The notes beneath the pieces are model-generated. The model ran no database searches. It had not been told where the DNA came from and saw only the letters and a program-made list of their open reading frames with translations. A stretch of 64,000 nt of DNA from Chengkuizengella sediminis. GTDB taxonomy: Bacteria > Bacillota > Bacilli > Paenibacillales > KCTC-33759. Of this stretch, positions 27,226 to 36,712 are shown in pieces (the stretch's first letter is position 1; each line of letters begins with the position of its first letter). The DNA lies in assembly GCF_010078385.1 (NCBI RefSeq), contig NZ_SIJC01000002.1:434001-498000 (forward strand), read 5' to 3'. The translations under genes and the position numbers were made by a program.

Positions 27226-28335
27226 ATGAAAAATGTGATAGGCATCATTAATCTGGTCAATGAGATAGATCAACTTGAAGAGTTAACCTACAACAGATGT
27301 ATTGCTTCAACTCCTTTTGGAGGCAGATATCGCTTTATTGATTTTATCCTATCTAGCTTTGTGAATTCTGGAATTCATAAAGTATGCATGTTTACACAGA
27401 AGAAGTATCGTTCCTTGATGGATCATGTAGGTTCAGGTAGGGAGTGGGATTTGGATCGTAAACAGCATGGGTTGACGGTATTACCTCCACTTTTTGAAGA
27501 ATCGAAAGAAGAAAACAAAGGTGATTTACATTATTTTTATGGTCATAGAGATTATTTTTTTCGAAGTAAAGAAGAGTATGTGATCCTTGCTAAATCTCAC
27601 ATGGTTTGTAATATAGATTTTGATCCCATACTAAAGTTTCATAAAGATCATAATGCACAAATAACAGTAATATATAAAGACAACAAAGAAGAACAATTTT
27701 CTCTAGCTCGTCCTATTAAGATGAATTCGGATGATACCCTAAAATCTATTCAGATAAATCAAACAAACGTAACAAATGATCAAATCAGTATGGAAATGTT
27801 TCTTATGAAAAAGGATCTCTTTCTAGATTTAGTAGAAACCTCAATCGCTAGTGGTTGGAAAGATTTTATTGAAGATGCTGTGATCAAAAATTTAGATCTT
27901 TTGAATGTATATGGATATAAATTTACAGGTCATTTAGGCATTATAAATACAGTTCAAAGTTATTACAAAAACAGTATGGATTTATTGGATATATCTACAT
28001 TTCATACATTATTTCACCAATCTCATTCTATTTATACAAAAACAAAAGATGAAGCTCCTGCTACTTATAAATCTGACACCTTAGTCTCAAATTCTTTAGT
28101 AACAAATGGATGTATTATAGAGGGTACAGTTGAAAATAGTATTTTATTTAGAGGTGTTGAGGTCGGCAAGGGATCTCGACTCAAAAACTGCATTATCATG
28201 CCTAACTCTGTGATTCAGCAAAACGTGAATTTAGAAAATGTAATTTTAGATAAACATGTGATTGTAAATATGGATAAGGAGATTATTGGTGATCCAAATA
28301 CACCATATATTGCAGAGAAGTTAAAAGTAATCTGA
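27226..28335 (+). CDS. glgD: Glucose-1-phosphate adenylyltransferase, regulatory subunit
   Basis: 369 aa, homologous to GlgC (GGRYRFIDFILSSFVNSG, C-terminal beta-helix) but the pyrophosphorylase loop is degenerate: where GlgC has AGGKGNRLG this protein reads EIDQLEELTYNRC. This is the known GlgD pattern in Firmicutes, where GlgD forms a hetero-oligomer with GlgC and changes its activation. AAAGGGTG precedes the ATG, 30 nt after glgC. Confidence 0.93.
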   Translation: MKNVIGIINLVNEIDQLEELTYNRCIASTPFGGRYRFIDFILSSFVNSGIHKVCMFTQKKYRSLMDHVGSGREWDLDRKQHGLTVLPPLFEESKEENKGDLHYFYGHRDYFFRSKEEYVILAKSHMVCNIDFDPILKFHKDHNAQITVIYKDNKEEQFSLARPIKMNSDDTLKSIQINQTNVTNDQISMEMFLMKKDLFLDLVETSIASGWKDFIEDAVIKNLDLLNVYGYKFTGHLGIINTVQSYYKNSMDLLDISTFHTLFHQSHSIYTKTKDEAPATYKSDTLVSNSLVTNGCIIEGTVENSILFRGVEVGKGSRLKNCIIMPNSVIQQNVNLENVILDKHVIVNMDKEIIGDPNTPYIAEKLKVI

Positions 28336-28354
28336 GAGGAGGTATAAGTATATC

Positions 28355-29791
28355 ATGAATATACTATTTGTTGCATCAGAATCAGACCCCTTTGTGAAAT
28401 CAGGAGGGCTGGGTGAAGTGATTGGCTCATTGCCAAAACAAATCAAAAAGAAAGGTGCAGATATCCGAGTGATTCTGCCCAAATACGGAGATATTCCAGA
28501 TGAATTTAAAAATCAAATGACTACAAAAGTTGAATTTACTATCCAGCTTGATTGGAGAAGTCAGTATTGTGGTGTTCAAGAGCTTCAAGTAAACGGTATT
28601 CATTATTATTTTATAGATAATGAATTTTATTTTAAGAGGCCAGGATTGTATGGTTATGGAGATGATGGTGAACGTTTTGTTTATTTTAATAAAGCTGTAT
28701 TAGAAGCAATTCCTCACCTAGATTTCATTCCAGATATCATCCATTGTCATGATTGGCAAGCTGGTTTGATTCCGGTTTGTTTAAAAGCGCAATATGTTGA
28801 TAATCCATTATATAGAAATATAAAAACCATTTTTACAATTCATAATCTTAAATACCAAGGGATATTTCCAAAACAATTATTGAAGAGTTTAACGGATCTA
28901 GATGAATCTTATTTTACTAATGATTCACTTGAATTTTTTGATCAGGGTAACTGTTTGAAAGGTGCGATTATCTATGCAGATGTGATTACAACAGTTAGTC
29001 ATACCTATGCTGAGGAAATTCAAACCCCTGATTATGGAGAACAACTGGAAGGTGTCATAGAAAAAAGAAAAAAAGATTTGTACGGGATTTTAAATGGAAT
29101 AGACGTCAAAAGCTACAATCCTGTTACTGATCCAAACGTGAGAGTGAAATATCAAAACTCACTATTTAATAAAAGGCTGAACAAAGAACGTTTTCAAAAG
29201 AAAATTGGCTTGCCTGTTAACAAGGACATTCCTATGATTGGAATGGTTTCACGATTGGTTGAGCAAAAGGGATATGATTTAGTAGCTCATGTGTTAGATG
29301 AAATATTGGAAATGGACATACAACTTGTTATATTGGGAAAAGGTGATCAAAAATATGAGCTGTTTTTTGAAGATGCTGCGAAGAGAAATTCAGATAAAAT
29401 GGTGACTGTAATAAAATTTGACGATGTATTAGCGAGAAAAATATACAGCTCTTCAGACATGTTCCTTATGCCATCTTTGTATGAACCATGTGGAATAGGC
29501 CAATTATTATCCTATCAGTATCGATCTGTTCCTATCGTAAGAGAAACAGGGGGTTTAAAAGATACTGTTAAACCATATAATCAATATTCTGGTGAAGGAA
29601 CTGGATTTACATTTGTGAATTATAATGCTCATGATATGTTATTTACGATTCAAAGGGCAGTTGAAAGTTATCATAATAAAGAGGTTTGGCATAGCATAAT
29701 TAACAGTATTAAGAAGGTTAATGTAAGTTGGGAAAAACCCGCAAGAGAATATATTACCTTATATAAACAATTGGTATTTGTGTTAAATTAA
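28355..29791 (+). CDS. glgA: Glycogen synthase (ADP-glucose)
   Basis: 478 aa GT5 enzyme. The ADP-glucose-binding motif KSGGLGE is at residues 15-21 (K15), and the C-terminal GT-B half has PSLYEPCGIGQL with the conserved Glu. GAGGAGG precedes the ATG 19 nt after glgD. It closes the operon; no glycogen phosphorylase gene follows, so breakdown is encoded elsewhere. Confidence 0.95.
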   Translation: MNILFVASESDPFVKSGGLGEVIGSLPKQIKKKGADIRVILPKYGDIPDEFKNQMTTKVEFTIQLDWRSQYCGVQELQVNGIHYYFIDNEFYFKRPGLYGYGDDGERFVYFNKAVLEAIPHLDFIPDIIHCHDWQAGLIPVCLKAQYVDNPLYRNIKTIFTIHNLKYQGIFPKQLLKSLTDLDESYFTNDSLEFFDQGNCLKGAIIYADVITTVSHTYAEEIQTPDYGEQLEGVIEKRKKDLYGILNGIDVKSYNPVTDPNVRVKYQNSLFNKRLNKERFQKKIGLPVNKDIPMIGMVSRLVEQKGYDLVAHVLDEILEMDIQLVILGKGDQKYELFFEDAAKRNSDKMVTVIKFDDVLARKIYSSSDMFLMPSLYEPCGIGQLLSYQYRSVPIVRETGGLKDTVKPYNQYSGEGTGFTFVNYNAHDMLFTIQRAVESYHNKEVWHSIINSIKKVNVSWEKPAREYITLYKQLVFVLN

Positions 29792-29947
29792 AAGGCTTAA
29801 GAGCTATTGAAAGCCTATCAGCGATCACTAGAACAATGGATGTTCTGTAAGTGAGGAATTTGGTGGTTTTATGGTTTTATCTCGGTATTTTTTGGACTTA
29901 TTTTAAGTGCTAGAATAAAACCACTAAAATCCTTTTCTATAGAATTA

Positions 29948-30826
29948 TCATTCGTGGCTATTAGTAGGAAATAAATTAGGATGAAACAGTGAAGCTAAAA
30001 GCTCAATCCCTTTTACTACCCCGATACTTGGTTGTGTAAAGAAGTTCGCATCTAAAAGGAAAACCTGTTTATTTTTTACTGCTTTAAGTTCCTTCCAACC
30101 TTCTAAATCTTCTAATTGTTTTACTTCCTTTTTTGCTTTTTCATCATTATATCCACATGGTGAAATTACAATGATTTCTGGATCATAAATTTTTAACTGC
30201 TCAAAATGTATGGCGTTAGAGTGTCCTTCAGGTGATGCTAATGCATCTTTGCCTCCAGCTAGCTGTACAAGCTCTGGAATCCAATGTCCTGAATTGTATA
30301 TTGGATCGATCCATTCCATGAAAAATATAGAAGATTTTTGTGTATTGTTTTGTTCTATTTTACTTTGAATGTGTTTAATTCGTTTAAGGTAGCCTTCGAC
30401 TAATTCAATTCCTCTTTGCTCTGCACCTAATTCTTTGGCAACAGTGATAACATTTTCAAATATTTCCTTCAAATTTTTTGGAATAAGAGGAATGATTTTA
30501 GGTTGTTTTTTTAATTGATAAACGGCTTTTTCAACATAGGAGGTTCCAACCTGACATACGTCACAAACATGTTGGGTGAATATGATATCTGGTTCAATCT
30601 TCTCAAGTAATTCTTGTTCAATATAATAAAGTGATTTATCTTCCTTCACATGTTGTGACACAATTTCATTAATTTCTGAAGAGGATAAATGCTTTCCTTC
30701 TAATACAGATCTCACCACTTTAGGTTTATCTGACGGGCATTCAAAAGTTACTCCACTCAAAAATGAATCGAGACCTAATTCGTTAATCATTTCAGTTGCT
30801 GCAGGTAAACATGAGATTGCTTTCAT
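29948..30826 (-). CDS. BtuF-like cobalamin/siderophore-binding protein without signal peptide
   Basis: 292 aa of the helical-backbone periplasmic-binding family (PF01497): MKAISCLPAATEMINELGL, PDIIFTQHVCDVCQVG, WIPELVQLAGG. It lacks a signal peptide and lipobox, so it is likely cytoplasmic; such stand-alone forms are usually annotated as cobalamin-binding proteins of unclear role. GAGGAG lies 8 nt before the ATG at 30826. No transporter permease lies beside it. Confidence 0.8.
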   Translation of the reverse strand: MKAISCLPAATEMINELGLDSFLSGVTFECPSDKPKVVRSVLEGKHLSSSEINEIVSQHVKEDKSLYYIEQELLEKIEPDIIFTQHVCDVCQVGTSYVEKAVYQLKKQPKIIPLIPKNLKEIFENVITVAKELGAEQRGIELVEGYLKRIKHIQSKIEQNNTQKSSIFFMEWIDPIYNSGHWIPELVQLAGGKDALASPEGHSNAIHFEQLKIYDPEIIVISPCGYNDEKAKKEVKQLEDLEGWKELKAVKNKQVFLLDANFFTQPSIGVVKGIELLASLFHPNLFPTNSHE

Positions 30827-30842
30827 GGTTGTATTCTCCTCA

Positions 30843-30982
30843 ATGTACAATTTATTTCATCCTATCACAATAATTAAGGAAATGTACAATAAGCTTAAAC
30901 AATTTTGCATAATATTTAATTGATTAGACATTGGCGGAATTGGCGGAATCTCTTGCATATGATCTTGTACATCTTATATAAT
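30843..30982 (+). promoter_or_regulatory. Divergent control region with three ATGTACAA boxes and a SigA promoter
   Basis: TTGCAT (30953-30958), an 18-nt spacer and TATAAT (30977-30982) form a promoter for the flavin reductase gene. ATGTACAAT occurs at 30843-30851 and 30882-30890, and its inverse TTGTACAT at 30965-30972 within the promoter spacer. A tandem TTGGCGGAA pair lies at 30931-30949. The repeated box suggests a regulator binding between the two divergent genes. Confidence 0.5.
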
Positions 30983-31053
30983 AAGAACAATTGTTTCGTA
31001 AGAGGAGTAAAAATGTATATTGATCTATTTGAACCTAACTAGGGGTGGAGAAA

Positions 31054-31590
31054 ATGAAAATATTAAATATTCTCGGAAGTTCTAGAAAAGAAGGAAATTC
31101 AGAGATTTTATCAGAACAGATTTTAAATAATATTGAACACAATAAGATCTATTTGTCTGATAAAAATATAAACCCTATTATAGATAAGCGACATACAAAA
31201 GAAGGTTTCAGTATTGTAGAAGATGATTATGAAGAAATTTTACCGGCTTTATTTAGTCACAATATTTACATATTCACAACTCCATTATATTGGTATGGTA
31301 TGTCTGGACCTATGAAAATCTTCTTTGACAGGTGGTCCCAATATTTACGCGATGAAAGATTTGATTTTAGAGAAGAAATGTCAAAAAAGAAAGCCTATGT
31401 TATTGTAACTGGTGGTGCAAATCCTCAAATAGAAGCTCTACCTCTAATTCAACAATTTAAGTACATTTTTAATTTTGTGAATATGGAGTTTGTAGACTAT
31501 ATTACTGGACGAGGGAATGAACCAGGTGATGTTAAAGAGGATGAAGCTGCAATTTCGAAAGCTTTATTATGGAATAAAGCATTAAAATAA
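31054..31590 (+). CDS. NAD(P)H-dependent FMN reductase / flavodoxin-fold oxidoreductase
   Basis: 178 aa with the flavodoxin-like fold: phosphate-binding loop LGSSRKEGNSE near residues 6-16 and the flavin-binding TTPLYWYGMSGPMKIFFDRW. Family members reduce quinones, azo dyes or flavins. The ATG at 31054 follows GGTGGAG closely; a GTG at 31045 is also possible. It is followed 54 nt later by a methionine aminopeptidase gene on the same strand. Confidence 0.85.
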   Translation: MKILNILGSSRKEGNSEILSEQILNNIEHNKIYLSDKNINPIIDKRHTKEGFSIVEDDYEEILPALFSHNIYIFTTPLYWYGMSGPMKIFFDRWSQYLRDERFDFREEMSKKKAYVIVTGGANPQIEALPLIQQFKYIFNFVNMEFVDYITGRGNEPGDVKEDEAAISKALLWNKALK

Positions 31591-31644
31591 AAAAAGTAGA
31601 GTTTAAAAAAATGTACACTTTAACAATAAATGGGGTGAATAAAC

Positions 31645-32391
31645 ATGTCTATTGAAAGTATTGAGGATTTAGAGGGGATTACAAAGATCGGTAAAATTGT
31701 TGCTCAAGCTAGAGAAGAGATGATAAAAAACGCTATTGAAGGAATGACTACTAAAGAATTGGATTACATTGGTTTAGAAATTTTGGATCAAAATGGAGCT
31801 AAATCTGCCCCAAATAAGGACTATGACTTTCCTGGTACGACTTGCATTAGTGTGAATGAAGAAGTTGCTCATGGAATACCTGGTGAGAAAATCTTAAAAA
31901 AAGGTGATCTTATTAATATTGATGTATCTGCTGAATTGGATGGATATTATGCGGATACAGGGGCAAGTTTCGTGATTGGCTCATTTGATGAAACCAAAAA
32001 TAAGTTATGTCAATGTGCAGAAGATGCTCTCTATAAAGGGATATCAAAAGCAAAACGAGGTAGCAAAGTAAATCAAATTGGTAAAGAAATATTCAAAGTT
32101 GCAAAAGAAAATGAATTTAACGTAGTAAGGAATCTAGCTGGGCATGGAATCGGTAAAAGATTACATGAAGACCCAGTTAGCATATCAAATTATAACAATG
32201 GATCAGAAAATCAGTTATTAACGAATGGTCTTGTGTTAGCCATTGAAACTTTCATATCAACAGGAAGTGATTACGTTGTTGAAGCGGATGATCGATGGAC
32301 CTTACACACTCCAGACGGTAGTTTAGTAGCCCAATATGAACATACAATCATCATATCAAATGATGAACCTATCATAGTTACACAATTATAA
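31645..32391 (+). CDS. map: Methionine aminopeptidase type I
   Basis: 248 aa enzyme removing N-terminal methionine. All five metal ligands are visible: D93, D104, H167, E201 and E232, with the substrate histidine H76. It stands outside a ribosomal protein operon, so it is likely the second MAP, like Bacillus YflG, rather than the housekeeping copy. GGGGTG precedes the ATG. A 17-bp perfect terminator stem follows. Confidence 0.92.
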   Translation: MSIESIEDLEGITKIGKIVAQAREEMIKNAIEGMTTKELDYIGLEILDQNGAKSAPNKDYDFPGTTCISVNEEVAHGIPGEKILKKGDLINIDVSAELDGYYADTGASFVIGSFDETKNKLCQCAEDALYKGISKAKRGSKVNQIGKEIFKVAKENEFNVVRNLAGHGIGKRLHEDPVSISNYNNGSENQLLTNGLVLAIETFISTGSDYVVEADDRWTLHTPDGSLVAQYEHTIIISNDEPIIVTQL

Positions 32392-32395
32392 ATTG

Positions 32396-32440
32396 AAACA
32401 AAGAAAACATCTAATTCAGATGTTTTCTTTGTTTTATAAG
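32396..32440. terminator. Strong bidirectional terminator
   Basis: AAACAAAGAAAACATCT (32396-32412) and its perfect complement (32418-32434) form a 17-bp stem with a 5-nt loop. It lies between the convergent map and SgrR-type genes and can serve both. Confidence 0.9.
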
Positions 32441-32449
32441 TTCATTATG

Positions 32450-34192
32450 TTATCCATTCCGTTCGTCAATCCATGATTTTTGAAAGTCATCAAACCCAAA
32501 ACCTCCATATTGAATATCTTGGATCATAGGATGTAACATGATACTTCTAATAGGATGTTCTTGAAAAAGAAGAAGATGATTCTTTCGAATATAATTCTCT
32601 ATTTTGTGTATCCAATACTCACGTTTTTCATAGTATCTTTCAAATCTCATCTTTTCCAAATACTTTTTAATATAATCTAAATGTTGCTTACCTAGAAATC
32701 TATGAATTATATTTGCTTTATTATAAAAGGAATCTAGAAAAGAGGTATGGTAATCAAGGGATGCAACCTCTCCAGATAAGATTAAATCGGGTTTTTGATC
32801 TAATTTTGACGTGTATAAAACCTCTTCAATAAATACACTTATATTAAGTAGTTTAATCCCTGCGGCTGCAGCTTCATTCACTAACCAATTTGCTCTTTCT
32901 CTATCATCTAAAGTATTTTTTGAATATAAAGTTAATGGTTCACCTTGATAACCTGAATCTTCTAATAAAGGGTTCACTAAATCTATATCTCTTATTTGGG
33001 GGTTAGAGTTCCAGGGAAAGTAACTAGAGGCTTCCACCAAATTGTTACGTCCTAGGTCACTCCACATTTTTTTTATGTCAAAGAGATGGAAAAATGCGGC
33101 TCGAAAAGATGGATGATGTATTATTGAAGGCTTCTGAAAATTAAATGCTAGGTATTCATAACCAACAGTTAGTTTATCTTTTCGTAGTGGCGAAATCTCC
33201 CCTTTTTTATTTTTAAGCTGAATATTCATCGTATGTTTAGTTTCATTTGGTACAAGATAAAATTCTATTTCATCCAAAATGGGTCGTTCTAAAAAATATT
33301 GATCAAATGTTTTTAAAACAATTTTTGAATTTGTGCGCTCTTTGATTTGAAATGGTCCTGTTCCAATCCAATTATTTTCATCAAAACCTTCATCTCTAGA
33401 TAAGATGGAAAGATGTGTCGTGGTAAGATAACGAATAAAATACGGATTAGATTGATTTAATGATATTCGAATAGTATAAGGTGAGAGACACTCTACTTTT
33501 TCAATATCTTCTATTAGCCAAGAAGAATAAGGTGTTATTTCTTGAATCCTTTCTAAAGTAAATAGGACATCATCGCTTGTTAACGTTTTCTGATTATGAA
33601 AATGTACTCCTTTTCTTAAATAAAATGTCCAAGTTTTCTTTTCTGTGTCCACCTTCCAATGGTGGGCTAAATGAGGTTGGATAGAGTCAGTATTTTGGTC
33701 ATATGTAACTAATGTGCTTCCTATTTGTTTGATTAAGTAAGTTTCAAAATCGAATATGGCATTGATAGGATCTAGTGTATTAATTGTTTTTATCACAATT
33801 GTTCGTAAGACATCATCTGCTTGATGTATAGAATGCAAACCAAACAGCTTTTGAATTTCTTTGAAAACGATTTCAAAACTTGATTTCGGAATTTGTAGTT
33901 CAAGTAATTGAAAAACATCCTCCAATTGTCCATTATTTATATATTGTAAAACAGCATTTTGTACATCTTGATTAAGTGAATTTATAAATTTTAAACGAGA
34001 GGAGTTACCCCTTCCCCTTCCAGGATAATAAATGAGTTTACCTTCTTCTTCATATTTCTTTATTTTTTGTTTTACATTTTTATTTTTGCAATGCCAGAGC
34101 GTTTCTAGTTCTTGCAACTTAAACTCAACAGATTCTTGCATTTCTTTAGGGTATAAGTAGGTCCTTAATTGAAAATAAGATAGATCTTTCAT
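32450..34192 (-). CDS. SgrR-type regulator with solute-binding domain
   Basis: 580 aa. The N-terminal 110 residues hold an SgrR-like winged helix (ETLWHCKNKNVKQKIKKYEEEG, YYPGRGRGNSS). The remainder is a family-5 extracellular solute-binding fold (PHLAHHWKVDTEKKTWTFYL, TSDDVLFTLERI) but without a signal peptide, so it acts in the cytoplasm as a ligand-sensing regulator. TTAGGAGG precedes the ATG. The neighbouring GNAT and DMT genes on the opposite strand are possible targets; that link is inferred from position. Confidence 0.85.
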   Translation of the reverse strand: MKDLSYFQLRTYLYPKEMQESVEFKLQELETLWHCKNKNVKQKIKKYEEEGKLIYYPGRGRGNSSRLKFINSLNQDVQNAVLQYINNGQLEDVFQLLELQIPKSSFEIVFKEIQKLFGLHSIHQADDVLRTIVIKTINTLDPINAIFDFETYLIKQIGSTLVTYDQNTDSIQPHLAHHWKVDTEKKTWTFYLRKGVHFHNQKTLTSDDVLFTLERIQEITPYSSWLIEDIEKVECLSPYTIRISLNQSNPYFIRYLTTTHLSILSRDEGFDENNWIGTGPFQIKERTNSKIVLKTFDQYFLERPILDEIEFYLVPNETKHTMNIQLKNKKGEISPLRKDKLTVGYEYLAFNFQKPSIIHHPSFRAAFFHLFDIKKMWSDLGRNNLVEASSYFPWNSNPQIRDIDLVNPLLEDSGYQGEPLTLYSKNTLDDRERANWLVNEAAAAGIKLLNISVFIEEVLYTSKLDQKPDLILSGEVASLDYHTSFLDSFYNKANIIHRFLGKQHLDYIKKYLEKMRFERYYEKREYWIHKIENYIRKNHLLLFQEHPIRSIMLHPMIQDIQYGGFGFDDFQKSWIDERNG

Positions 34193-34400
34193 TGGACGCC
34201 TCCTAATTAAAAGGGGTTGTTTTTTTGTTTGATTATACCCTTTTTAGGTATATTTGAATAGAGCATAATAATATATAAAATACATCTTTACTTTTAGTAT
34301 GAACCTTTCATAAAGTTGGTCACAAGTTACTCTTAATTAACCTTTTATAATATCTCTATCTCTAGAAAATATAATTCTACTTTTACATTGGGGGTACAAG

Positions 34401-35279
34401 ATGATCACATTTAAACGTTTATCTGAATGTTCTTTAGAGGATGCGCTGCATGCTTGGAATAGTGGATTTACAGGATATTATTTAGATGTTCAACTAACAA
34501 TGGAATCCTTTTTAAAACGTCTAGTAACTGAACAGACCTCACCTCACCTATCTATTATTGCTTATGATGATGATACACCTATAGGGATTGTTTTAAATGG
34601 GATAAGAATCATAGATGGGAAAAAGGTTGCATGGAATGGAGGAATTGCTGTAGTACCTTCACATAGAGGACTAGGAATCGGTAAGAGATTAATCACTGAA
34701 AAGCTTGCAATATACGAAAATGAAGGGGTGAAAATTTCCACTTTGGAAGTGATTAAGGAAAATGAGAAAGCCATCCGATTATATAAAAGATTTGGTTTTG
34801 TGACCGTAGACCGATTGCAGTTTTATACACATCATGATTCATTTGATTCAACTCCGTTTCAGTGTGATAGTACAAAGTATGAAATGAAAAAAACGATACC
34901 ACGTGAAGTTCAAAATCTATCATTTTATAAAAATATGCTACCATGGCAAACACAATGGAACAGTGTGAAAGAGGGAGAAGTATTCATAGCATTGGATCAA
35001 CATAATGAACCAATAGGATATTCAATATATAAACGCAACTTTAATGAAAAAGGTGATCACATTTCTACTGTTCTCTATCAATGTGAAGTATCTCCTGAAA
35101 GGGAGGATTATAAGGAGATTGCAGCCTGTTTATTAACACATATTTACTCACCTTTTGATCATAAGATGCAACGTTTGACCATGAATCTATCAGTGAATAA
35201 TGAAGTAGTGATTTCCTTACTGAATGAAGCTGGTTTCAAAAAGAGGTTGGAACAAGTTTATATGGGCAAAATGATGTAA
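34401..35279 (+). CDS. GNAT-family acetyltransferase (paralogue A)
   Basis: 292 aa, about twice the length of one GNAT domain. The N-terminal domain has a clear acetyl-CoA loop (VVPSHRGLGIGKRLITEKL) and the GNAT tail NEKAIRLYKRFGF; the C-terminal half looks like a second, degenerate domain. It is closely similar along its whole length to the gene at 36713 (for example ITFKRLSEC / ITTKRLSDC and MPWQTQW-like segments). Substrate unknown. A clear terminator follows. Confidence 0.85.
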   Translation: MITFKRLSECSLEDALHAWNSGFTGYYLDVQLTMESFLKRLVTEQTSPHLSIIAYDDDTPIGIVLNGIRIIDGKKVAWNGGIAVVPSHRGLGIGKRLITEKLAIYENEGVKISTLEVIKENEKAIRLYKRFGFVTVDRLQFYTHHDSFDSTPFQCDSTKYEMKKTIPREVQNLSFYKNMLPWQTQWNSVKEGEVFIALDQHNEPIGYSIYKRNFNEKGDHISTVLYQCEVSPEREDYKEIAACLLTHIYSPFDHKMQRLTMNLSVNNEVVISLLNEAGFKKRLEQVYMGKMM

Positions 35280-35287
35280 TTAAAATT

Positions 35288-35320
35288 AAAATAACTCCTT
35301 TTTTAAAAGGGGTTATTTTT
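35288..35320 (+). terminator. Terminator after GNAT paralogue A
   Basis: AATAACTCCTTTT pairs with AAAAGGGGTTATT (one G-T pair), followed by a T-run. It separates the acetyltransferase from the DMT remnant. Confidence 0.75.
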
Positions 35321-35382
35321 TGTGAGTTTTAACCCTTTTTAACCCATATTATACAATGCATAATAAATGAAATAGATAAAAT

Positions 35383-35894
35383 TTGTTTATAGTGGCTTCA
35401 TTTATTTTCATAGTCTTTGCACTAATTAAGAAAATTCGAATACCAGAAAAAAAAGATATGCTTCGGATCTTCCTTACAGGTTTTATAGGTATTACTTTAT
35501 ATAATATAGCTTTAAACTATGGTGAATTAAGAGTAGAAGCTGGAATAGCAAGTTTCATTGTAAACATAAATCCTATTTTTACTGTGTTGTTTTCTATTTA
35601 TTTTTTGGGAGAAAAATTATATTATCGTCAATGGATAGGCATTATAATCAGCTTTTTGGGAATAGGTCTCATTTATGGGCTTATGTGTTATCCATGTTAC
35701 CAGTATCTAAAGCAACTACATTTTTGTACCTAGTTCCAGTGATGGCAATTCTAATAGGTTGGCTATGGTTACAAGAAGTTCCTACTTTCTTATCTATTGT
35801 TGGTGGTACCTTCGTGATACTAGGCGTAGTTATTGTAAATAAAAAGATGTCCGAAAGGAAATCTATTCTGGATAACATAGAAATTCATTCATGA
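35383..35894 (+). pseudogene. EamA/DMT-superfamily transporter, degraded
   Basis: The first frame gives a transporter core (GFIGITLYNIALNYGELRVEAGIASF, ISFLGIGLIYG); near 35676-35682 the family sequence jumps into another frame at WAYVLSMLPVSKATTFLYLVP and continues to the normal end (IVNKKM). The expected first transmembrane segment and roughly 80 residues in the middle are missing, so it has lost its 5' end and an internal segment. Intact members have ten membrane segments and export small metabolites. Confidence 0.85.
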
Positions 35895-35926
35895 AATGCT
35901 CAAACCTTTTATATTTGGAGGTAATT

Positions 35927-36697
35927 ATGGGAAGTCAAAAAGTCCTTTGTTTTAATTCTAAGTTGGCAAAGAATAAACCTGAGAATATTGTAAATCGTGA
36001 TACAACCTGTCCTTTTTGTGATACAGAGAAATTAACAAATGTGATAGACAGAAAGGGTTCAATCATTTGGCTTGAAAATAAATATCCAACATTAAAGGAT
36101 ACGTACCAAACGATCATAATAGAAACAGATCAATGTCATTCTGAGTTATCAGAGTATAAACAAACTCACTTAAGAGATTTATTTAGATTTACATTTGAAA
36201 AATGGTTTGAAATGCAGAACAGTGGAAAATATAAATCTGTTATTTTATATAAGAATCATGGTCCGCTATCAGGAGGAACCATAAGACATCCTCATATGCA
36301 AATTGTTGGATTGAATAAGATGGATTACAAAAACAAAATAAGAATGGAACATTTTAATGGCGAAACAATCGATCAAGATGGGAAGGTTAGTTTAATTATT
36401 TCAGATACCCCCTTGGTAGGATTCACAGAACTAAATGTGAAGATGGATGAAAACGATCATATCAATGAAATCGAACAAATGTCGAAATATATTCAAACCT
36501 GTACTCATTTTTTATTGAACCATATTAGATGTAATAGTTATAATTTATTTTTTTATAAAATAGATGAGCATATTTATGTGAAAATCATGCCGAGATTTGT
36601 AACTTCACCCCTTTTTTTAGGTTATTCTATTCCCCAAATGTCAGATCATAAAAATGACATAATTAAAAAAATGAAAAAATTATATTTTAGAAACTAG
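35927..36697 (+). CDS. DUF4931 / GalT-like HIT-superfamily protein
   Basis: 256 aa. A CPFC pair (zinc-site type) near the N-terminus and NHGPLSGGTIRHPHMQIVG match the nucleotidyl-transfer HPHxQ motif of galactose-1-phosphate uridylyltransferase-like enzymes, so a nucleotidyltransferase or hydrolase activity is plausible. The protein is shorter than true GalT. TTTGGAGG lies before the ATG at 35927; the ATG at 35891 overlaps the preceding remnant and has no site. GNAT paralogue B follows 15 nt later and is probably in the same operon. Confidence 0.75.
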   Translation: MGSQKVLCFNSKLAKNKPENIVNRDTTCPFCDTEKLTNVIDRKGSIIWLENKYPTLKDTYQTIIIETDQCHSELSEYKQTHLRDLFRFTFEKWFEMQNSGKYKSVILYKNHGPLSGGTIRHPHMQIVGLNKMDYKNKIRMEHFNGETIDQDGKVSLIISDTPLVGFTELNVKMDENDHINEIEQMSKYIQTCTHFLLNHIRCNSYNLFFYKIDEHIYVKIMPRFVTSPLFLGYSIPQMSDHKNDIIKKMKKLYFRN

Positions 36698-36712
36698 TGG
36701 GAGGAAATGAAG

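Noticed and set aside
29861..29926. Inverted repeat GTGGTTTTAT/ATAAAACCAC after glgA
   Set aside because: The loop is 42 nt and no T-run follows the 3' arm on the + strand, so I do not call it a terminator.
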